Made by a program: the position numbers and the translations under genes. A stretch of 64,000 bases of DNA from JAPSGM01 sp963777045 (GTDB lineage Bacteria; Chloroflexota; Limnocylindria; QHBO01), in NCBI GenBank assembly GCA_963777045.1, contig CAVZPD010000015.1:248001-312000 (forward strand), written 5' to 3'. Below, piece after piece: positions 59,192 to 64,000 of this stretch (position 1 is its first letter; each line of letters opens with the position of its first letter). The notes below the pieces were generated by a model that saw only the letters and a list, made by a program, of their open reading frames with translations, had not been told where the DNA came from and did not search any database.

Positions 59192-59383
59192 GTTGCGCCG
59201 GCTGCAACGATCCGCTCCGAATGGGCGTCGGTCCAGCTCGTCGGGAGTGGTTTGTGGCGCTGGGTGCAATGCCAGGCGCGGGAGGCGCCCTTCCTGCGCG
59301 CTCTGTTGCCGCGGACGCAACGATCCACGCCGGAAGGCATGCCAGGGCGATGCTCCGGAGTGGCCTGTGGCGCTGGCTGCAAC
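59192..59383. repeat. Four-bead palindromic intergenic element (family II)
   Basis: Beads GTTGC-N7-GCAAC at 59192-59208 and 59305-59321, and the related GTGGC-N7-GCAAY at 59254-59270 and 59367-59383. Centres are 62, 51 and 62 bp apart. The unit is a ~113-bp tandem duplication in which GGAGTGG, GTGGCGCTGG and GCGCGGG-GGCG are conserved between copies. It sits in the 318-bp gap between divergent genes. Nothing coding is found there. Confidence 0.75.
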
Positions 59384-59450
59384 GCCGCGCGCGGGGAGGC
59401 GTTGGAGTCGCGTGCCGCTGCGCGCGAGGGGCGAGCGTAGAATCGAGATC

Positions 59451-60893
59451 ATGACGACACACGTGGGCGCCCAGACCGTCCCGATCTACCTGGCCGGCGA
59501 GTTCGTTGAGGCGGGCACCCCGCTGGAGGTCCGCAACCCGGCCAGCGGGGAGCTGGTGGGCACCACATTCCAGGCGGGCCCCGATGAGCTGGAACGCGCG
59601 ACGCAGGCGGCTGTCGAGGCGTTCGCGACGATGCGAAGGCTGGCCAGCTACGAGCGCCGCGACGCCCTTGCGCACGTGGGCGACCGCATCATCGAAGAGG
59701 CCGATGAGCTCGCCGAGCTGCTCACCCGCGAGTCGGGCAAGCCGATCAAGGATGCGCGCGGCGAGGTTGCCCGCGCGGCACTCACCTTCCGCACCGCAGG
59801 CGAGGAGGCGCTCCGCATCAACGGTGAGTGGCTCCCGCTGGACTGGAACGCGGCCAGCAGGGGCCGCAGCGGGATCGTGCGGCGCTACCCGATCGGCCCG
59901 GTGGCCGGCATCAGCCCCTTCAACTTCCCCCTCAACCTGGCCGCGCACAAGGTCGCCCCGGCCATCGCCGCGGGCTGCAGCATCGTGCTCAAGCCGCCGT
60001 CGAAGGACCCGCTGGTGATGCTGCGCGTGGCCCAGTACATCGACGAGACCGATCTGCCGAAGGGCGCGGTGAGCATCCTGCCCATGGATCGGCCCACCGG
60101 CGATGCGATGGTGCGCGACGACCGCTTCAAGCTCCTCTCCTTCACCGGTTCCCCGAGCGTGGGCTGGAAGATGAAGGCCGAGGCGGGCAAGAAGAAGGTG
60201 GTGCTCGAACTGGGCGGCAACGCCGGCGCCATCGTCGACGAGACCGCCGACCTCGACTGGGCGGCCAGCCGGCTGGTCTACGGGGCGTTCGCGTACGCCG
60301 GGCAGGTCTGCATCAGCGTCCAGCGCATCTACGTGGTCGACGCCGCCTACGATGCCTTCGTCGACCGCTACCTGGAGAAGGTGCGCGCCGTGACGGTTGG
60401 CGACCCCCTCGACCCGGACACGGACCTTGGCCCGATGGTCGACCGCAGGGCCGTCGAGCGCACCCACGAGTGGGTCCAGGAGGCGCTCCAGCAGGGAGCA
60501 ACCGCCCTCACGGGCGACGAGCCGAACGGTCTCTTCTACCCGCCGACCGTGCTGGTCGACGTCCCGAAGAGCAGCCGCGTCTGCGGCGAGGAGGTCTTCG
60601 CCCCGGTCGTCAACCTCTTCCGCGTGCCGGACTTCGACGCAGCGGTCAGGGAGATCAACGACAGCCAGTTCGGCCTGCAGTGCGGCGTCTTCACCAACGA
60701 CATGCAGCGCACGCTGACGGCGCACGACGAGCTGGAGGTGGGTGGCGTGATCGTCAACGACATCCCGACCTGGCGCATCGACCACATGCCCTACGGCGGG
60801 GTGAAGGACTCCGGACTGGGCCGCGAGGGCCTGCGCTACTCGATCGAGGACATGACCGAGCCGCGCCTGCTCGCCTTCGTCCGCCCGCTGTAG
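59451..60893 (+). CDS. Aldehyde dehydrogenase, NAD(P)-dependent
   Basis: 480 residues, ALDH superfamily. VAGISPFNFPLNLAAHKVAPAIAAGC, the LSFTGSPSVGW cofactor helix, LELGGNAGAIV with the general-base Glu, and AGQVCISVQRIYV with the catalytic Cys are present, as is the PYGGVKDSGLGREG C-terminus. Closest by pattern to the succinate-semialdehyde/lactaldehyde/GAPN-type clade. Substrate unknown. The linked Rieske protein and membrane protein suggest an electron-transfer role, but this may be coincidental. ATG 59451 is the first start after the repeat element. Confidence 0.9.
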   Translation: MTTHVGAQTVPIYLAGEFVEAGTPLEVRNPASGELVGTTFQAGPDELERATQAAVEAFATMRRLASYERRDALAHVGDRIIEEADELAELLTRESGKPIKDARGEVARAALTFRTAGEEALRINGEWLPLDWNAASRGRSGIVRRYPIGPVAGISPFNFPLNLAAHKVAPAIAAGCSIVLKPPSKDPLVMLRVAQYIDETDLPKGAVSILPMDRPTGDAMVRDDRFKLLSFTGSPSVGWKMKAEAGKKKVVLELGGNAGAIVDETADLDWAASRLVYGAFAYAGQVCISVQRIYVVDAAYDAFVDRYLEKVRAVTVGDPLDPDTDLGPMVDRRAVERTHEWVQEALQQGATALTGDEPNGLFYPPTVLVDVPKSSRVCGEEVFAPVVNLFRVPDFDAAVREINDSQFGLQCGVFTNDMQRTLTAHDELEVGGVIVNDIPTWRIDHMPYGGVKDSGLGREGLRYSIEDMTEPRLLAFVRPL

Positions 60894-60905
60894 CCGCGCT
60901 CGCGC

Positions 60906-61250
60906 ATGACCACCGCCGTTCGCTTCGCCCGCGTGCTCCGGACCGATGAGCTGCGCGACGGTGAGCTGATGCCCGTGGAGATCGACGGCACGCCGGTGGT
61001 CCTGGTGCGCCACGCCGGCGAGTTCTTCGCCGTGCAGAACAACTGCAGCCACAAGGACTTCCCGCTCTCGGAGGCCGGCTTCGACCCGCGAGACGAGGTC
61101 CTCGTCTGCGCCTGGCATGGCGGCTGCTTCGACGTGCGCAGCGGCGACGCGGTGGTGCCGCCGGCGACCGAGCCGGTCGAGACGTTCCCGGTCCGCGTCA
61201 GCCAATCGGGCTGGGTCGAGATCGGCCTGACCGGCTCCCTGGCCCGATGA
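60906..61250 (+). CDS. Rieske [2Fe-2S] ferredoxin-like protein
   Basis: 114 residues, a single Rieske domain: CSH in NNCSHKDFPLSEA and CAWHGGCFDV hold the Cys/His ligand pairs (CxH...CxxH). No membrane segment, so soluble. Such small Rieske proteins serve dioxygenases or NirD-like reductases. It starts 12 bp after aldh and overlaps the following membrane protein by 4 bp. The target enzyme is not evident in the window. Confidence 0.9.
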   Translation: MTTAVRFARVLRTDELRDGELMPVEIDGTPVVLVRHAGEFFAVQNNCSHKDFPLSEAGFDPRDEVLVCAWHGGCFDVRSGDAVVPPATEPVETFPVRVSQSGWVEIGLTGSLAR

Positions 61251-62029
61251 CGATCGAGGCGCTCCCCTTCGTCAACTGGATCTTCTGGGCGGCGCTCACC
61301 TCCGGATCGCTGCTGGTCGTCGGGGTCACCGAGCTGCTGGGAGGGACGACGCGCGGGTACCGGCTCTTCATGGCCTGGCTGCTGCTGGCCTTCGCCGCCA
61401 TCCTGCTGCTCTCCGAGCTCAACCTGGCGCTGGGGACGGTGGCCGACGCCACCGCGGAGCTTCGCCGGGGATTGGTGTGGGCCTTCGCCGGCCTCACCGC
61501 CCTCTACTGGCTCGGCTCGCTCGCTGAAGCTGCCGCGTTCAGGGCCTGGCGGTCGGCGGCGGGAGTGGTGGGCATCCTCGCGCTGGTGACCCTGGCCAAC
61601 GCGGGCGGTACGCTCAGCCCGTCGCTCTTCGCCGCGCAGCTGATCCTGGCCGCCGTTGCGCTCGGCGCGGTGAACGCCGCGATGCTGCTTGGCCACTGGT
61701 ACCTCGTCACGCCAAAGCTCTCGCCGTCGCCCCTGCGCAGGATGATGTGGCTGCTCCTCGCCGCGCTGGGGCTGCAGGCGGTGGTCTTCGCGCTGGCCAT
61801 GGTCTTCGTCAGCCACGGCCCGCTGGGTGGGCCGATCGGCTGGTTGACCTGGCTGCGCGTGCTGGTGGGGATCGCCCTCCCCATCGGCATCACCGTGCTG
61901 GCCTACCTCGCCAGCCGCGCGGCCTCGCTGCAGGCGAGCACCGGCCTCCTCTACATCGGCCTGGCGTTCGTGATGGCCGGCTCCATCGCCGCGGCCAGCA
62001 TCACCTACCTGACCGGCGTCCCGGTGTAG
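61247..62029 (+). CDS. Multi-helix membrane protein with GHWYLVTPKL motif
   Basis: 260 residues with about seven hydrophobic segments and almost no loops. A conserved-looking stretch GHWYLVTPKLSPSPLRRM lies between helices 5 and 6, with one histidine that could ligate a haem. ATG 61247 overlaps the Rieske stop (ATGA), so it is coupled to it and may be its membrane partner. I do not recognise the family. Confidence 0.68.
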   Translation: MTIEALPFVNWIFWAALTSGSLLVVGVTELLGGTTRGYRLFMAWLLLAFAAILLLSELNLALGTVADATAELRRGLVWAFAGLTALYWLGSLAEAAAFRAWRSAAGVVGILALVTLANAGGTLSPSLFAAQLILAAVALGAVNAAMLLGHWYLVTPKLSPSPLRRMMWLLLAALGLQAVVFALAMVFVSHGPLGGPIGWLTWLRVLVGIALPIGITVLAYLASRAASLQASTGLLYIGLAFVMAGSIAAASITYLTGVPV

Positions 62030-62040
62030 GGTCTGGACCG

Positions 62041-62697
62041 ATGCAGATCAGGGTCCGCACCTTCGCGACCCTGCGGGAGGCCTCCGCCGACCGCCTCCAG
62101 CTGGTGCTGGCCGAACCTGCGAGCGTTGCCGATGCCTGGGCGGCAATGGTGGAGCGCCACCCGGGACTGGCGCCGCACCGCGAGTTCGTGCGTGCGGCAC
62201 GCAACGGGAGCTACGCCGGCTGGGACGAGCCGCTCGCCGATGGCGACGAGGTCGCCTTCCTGCCCCCGGTCAGCGGCGGCGCAACCTCCGGCCTGACGGA
62301 TGGGCCGATCGACGTGGCCGCGTTGGAGACCGCCGTGGCCGGGCTCCAGCACGGTGCGCTGGTCTCCTTCATCGGTCGCGCGCGGCGCACCTCGGACGAT
62401 GGACGCGAGGTCGTCGAGCTCGAGTACGAGGTCTACGCCGAGATGGCCGAACGCGTCCTCGCCCAGCTGGCGGCCGAGGCAGAGGAGCGCTGGATGGGCG
62501 TTGCAGCGGCCGTGGTCCACCGCACCGGCGTGGTGCCCCTGGGCGAGGCAGCGGTGGCCATCGTCACCGCAGCGCCGCACCGTTCGGCCGCGTACGAGGC
62601 GAACCGCTTCATCATCGAGGCGATCAAGGAGCGGCTGCCGATCTGGAAGCGCGAACGCTTCCCCGATGGTACGGAGTGGAAGCGCCCGGGGGCCTAG
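62041..62697 (+). CDS. MoaD-MoaE fusion (molybdopterin synthase)
   Basis: 218 residues. The N-terminal MoaD (about 1-83) has a ubiquitin fold ending FLPPVSGG, whose Gly-Gly would be the sulfur carrier if the protein were cleaved. Here it is followed directly by MoaE (about 90-218): ALVSFIGRARRT, ELEYEVYAEMAERVL, AAAVVHRTGVVPLGEAAVAIVTAAPHRSAAYEANRFIIEAIKERLPIWKRERF, with the catalytic lysines. MoaD-MoaE fusions exist in Deinococcus and others and need processing or an internal Gly-Gly route. ATG 62041 starts 11 bp after the membrane gene. Confidence 0.9.
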   Translation: MQIRVRTFATLREASADRLQLVLAEPASVADAWAAMVERHPGLAPHREFVRAARNGSYAGWDEPLADGDEVAFLPPVSGGATSGLTDGPIDVAALETAVAGLQHGALVSFIGRARRTSDDGREVVELEYEVYAEMAERVLAQLAAEAEERWMGVAAAVVHRTGVVPLGEAAVAIVTAAPHRSAAYEANRFIIEAIKERLPIWKRERFPDGTEWKRPGA

Positions 62698-63251
62698 GGT
62701 GACACCCGGGACAGCCAGGCATCGGCCTCCTCGGGGGAGCGCAGGTGGACGATGGCCAGCTGGGGGTACTGGCGAAGGAGGTCCGGGTACTCGCGCCTGC
62801 GCCGATGGTAGGTCGAAAGGATCCACCACAGCAGCCCCTCCCGACCCACAAGGTGATTCCTGAGCCGCTCGCGATTGCCGGTGCCCGGCCAGATCTCCTC
62901 TTGCGAGCGGAGTCGGCGCCGGGTCCGTATCAGGTATCTGCGAAGGACCGTGCGCAGCGGGTAGTCGAGCCAGATCACGGCATTTGCGCGTGCCCAGACC
63001 AGGTCGCGCGATACAGAGTAGTTGCCGTCCATCACCCACGAATCGCGCGCGACGGCAACCGCCACCCGGGATCGCATCTGCTCCCCGGTCGCGTTGGTCC
63101 AGTTCGGGCCCCAGTTCAGCGCGTCAAGCTCCACGTGCTGCACCCCGAGTCGATCGGCCAGGCCTGCGGCGAACGTCGTCTTGCCGGAGCAGCTGGTGCC
63201 GACCACGTTGACGCGGCGGTGCGGGAAGTCGAGATCCGTCGGTCCCGGCAT
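62694..63251 (-). CDS. P-loop adenylate-kinase-like (FlaR/topology-modulation type)
   Basis: 185 residues: NVVGTSCSGKTTFAAGLADRLG (Walker A), HVELDALNWGPNW, VMDGNYSV, and IWLDYPLRTVLRRYLIRTRRRL. This pattern is the FlaR-like/topology modulation P-loop family. Likely a small-molecule kinase of unknown substrate. It converges on moaDE and overlaps it by 4 bp. Confidence 0.85.
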   Translation of the reverse strand: MPGPTDLDFPHRRVNVVGTSCSGKTTFAAGLADRLGVQHVELDALNWGPNWTNATGEQMRSRVAVAVARDSWVMDGNYSVSRDLVWARANAVIWLDYPLRTVLRRYLIRTRRRLRSQEEIWPGTGNRERLRNHLVGREGLLWWILSTYHRRRREYPDLLRQYPQLAIVHLRSPEEADAWLSRVSP

Positions 63252-63317
63252 GGCCGACCGATTCTAGGCGTGGTGCCAGTTGGCACAACGGCGGCGGGGC
63301 AGGCACAATGCGCGCTG

Positions 63318-64000
63318 ATGTCGACGCCAAAGCCCGGGCAGATCCGCTGCCCCACCTGTCTCCGATCGACGCCGCCCGCTGCCTACTGCACGCAGTGCGG
63401 TTCGCCGATCCCTCCGTCCGCGCGCGTCCGTCCTCGTGGCATGGACCGCGACGAGCTCGAGGATCGAGTCCGGCGACGTCCGGGAGAAGGCGGCTTCCGT
63501 CGCGGGCAGCAGATCGACGAGACGCCGGCCAGTGCGGGCTACGTTCCGTACGAGCCGGAGCCGGAGGATGCGCTGGCCGTCCGTCCCGACGGCGGCGAGC
63601 CCGGAGTCTACGGAGGGCCGCCTTCATCGGCGGCAGAGGAGACGGACGAGATCGAGCCCGCGCCCGCCTGGGCCAGCGCCGCGGCTCCACCACCGCCGGA
63701 GCCACGCCCGGATGAACGTCCCTACCAGGCGCCGGTCGATGACGAGCCGTACCGCGATGCGGCCGACGACTACGACGATCGAGCCTACGGCGAGGCGGAG
63801 GATGCCTACGCCTACCCGTATGCCGGGCCCGCGGAAGACGGCGGTCGCCGCGCCAACAACTCCCTGGCGATCATGGGTTTCGTCGTCCTCTGCGTGCTGG
63901 CACTGGCGGTCGGCGCCGTGCTGGCGGGTCTCTTGAGTGAGGAACAGGTGGGACAGGCGTCACCCACCCCGGCGACCAGCAGCGCACCAGCGACCGAGCA
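63318..64000 (+). CDS. Zinc-ribbon membrane protein (partial, continues beyond window)
   Basis: Frame from ATG 63318, open to the window end (227 residues visible). It begins PGQIRCPTCLRSTPPAAYCTQCGSP, a double-CxxC zinc ribbon, then about 130 residues of acidic, Pro/Tyr/Asp/Glu-rich disorder (DDEPYRDAADDYDDRAYG), one TM helix (LAIMGFVVLCVLALAVGAVLAGLL, about 183-207) and an extracytoplasmic Thr/Pro/Ser-rich stretch at the cut. Ribbon-TM-linker proteins of this form are common in high-GC bacteria with an unknown role. Other frames here are rejected, because only this one has codon use typical of the window. Confidence 0.7.
   Translation, partial: MSTPKPGQIRCPTCLRSTPPAAYCTQCGSPIPPSARVRPRGMDRDELEDRVRRRPGEGGFRRGQQIDETPASAGYVPYEPEPEDALAVRPDGGEPGVYGGPPSSAAEETDEIEPAPAWASAAAPPPPEPRPDERPYQAPVDDEPYRDAADDYDDRAYGEAEDAYAYPYAGPAEDGGRRANNSLAIMGFVVLCVLALAVGAVLAGLLSEEQVGQASPTPATSSAPATE

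Noticed and set aside
52..64000. CRISPR array, insertion sequence or phage remnants
   Set aside because: No regular spacer-repeat pattern, transposase, integrase or terminal inverted repeats were found. The tandem arrays seen are coding repeats or the bead elements described.

Overview
The window is high-GC, densely coding bacterial DNA with many start/stop overlaps of the ATGA/GTGA type, GTG and TTG starts, and SD-type ribosome sites. The gene content suggests a free-living aerobic heterotroph of the Chloroflexota (Limnocylindria/Ellin6529-like) or a deep actinobacterial relative: aa3-type cytochrome oxidase, a zwf-opcA pentose-phosphate operon, secreted proteins with prealbumin-like folds and a CTPGFW motif, and no sign of an outer-membrane secretion system. 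This placement is an inference from gene content only. No tRNA, rRNA, CRISPR array, insertion sequence or phage gene was found.

Layout. 1-2.0 kb (minus): ctaC-ctaD, with ctaD cut by the window edge. 2.0-3.5 kb: pncA, a small membrane protein and a zinc-ribbon gene with a structured leader. 3.6-12.9 kb: one operon for the whole pentose phosphate pathway (tkt-tal-pgi-gnd-zwf-opcA-pgl). 12.9-17.8 kb: an orphan dipeptide-type permease pair, small proteins, proline dehydrogenase and a degenerate receiver-like protein. 18.1-21.8 kb: a giant surface protein with seven identical 279-bp repeats. 21.9-41.6 kb: an accessory cluster for a surface glycan or envelope structure, with three GT2 glycosyltransferases, a Wzx-like flippase, a beta-helix protein, a polytopic polymerase-like protein, two large secreted proteins that share a propeller-like domain, a CPBP protease-like protein, a degenerate metallophosphatase and two overlapping HprK-like P-loop proteins. 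It ends in a frameshifted LuxR-type regulator. 41.9-44.5 kb: a small secreted protein and a paralogue of the 18-kb surface protein. 44.6-52.9 kb: cysS, an MFS-CNBD fusion, Nudix, and fabD-fabF-fabF. 53-64 kb: an HTH/nuclease-like protein, a frameshifted M20 peptidase, a carotenoid-type membrane protein, DsrE/TusA sulfur-relay proteins, a hydrolase-LuxR fusion, aldehyde dehydrogenase, Rieske protein, a MoaD-MoaE fusion and a partial zinc-ribbon membrane protein.

The most unusual signal is non-coding. Five intergenic elements (about 15.5, 46.0, 53.1, 54.1 and 59.2 kb) each carry four short palindromic beads at mirror-symmetric centre-to-centre distances: 50-64-50, 72-51-72, 50-64-50, 50-64-51 and 62-51-62 bp. 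Three share the bead GCGAT-GT/AC-ATCGC. The other two use different palindromes in the same architecture. Two of them flank the HTH gene at 53.3-54.0 kb. I know of no described repeat class with this geometry.

Three genes (41.5, 42.2 and 54.45 kb) each lack a single base relative to an obvious intact reading. This may be a draft-assembly artefact or real decay.
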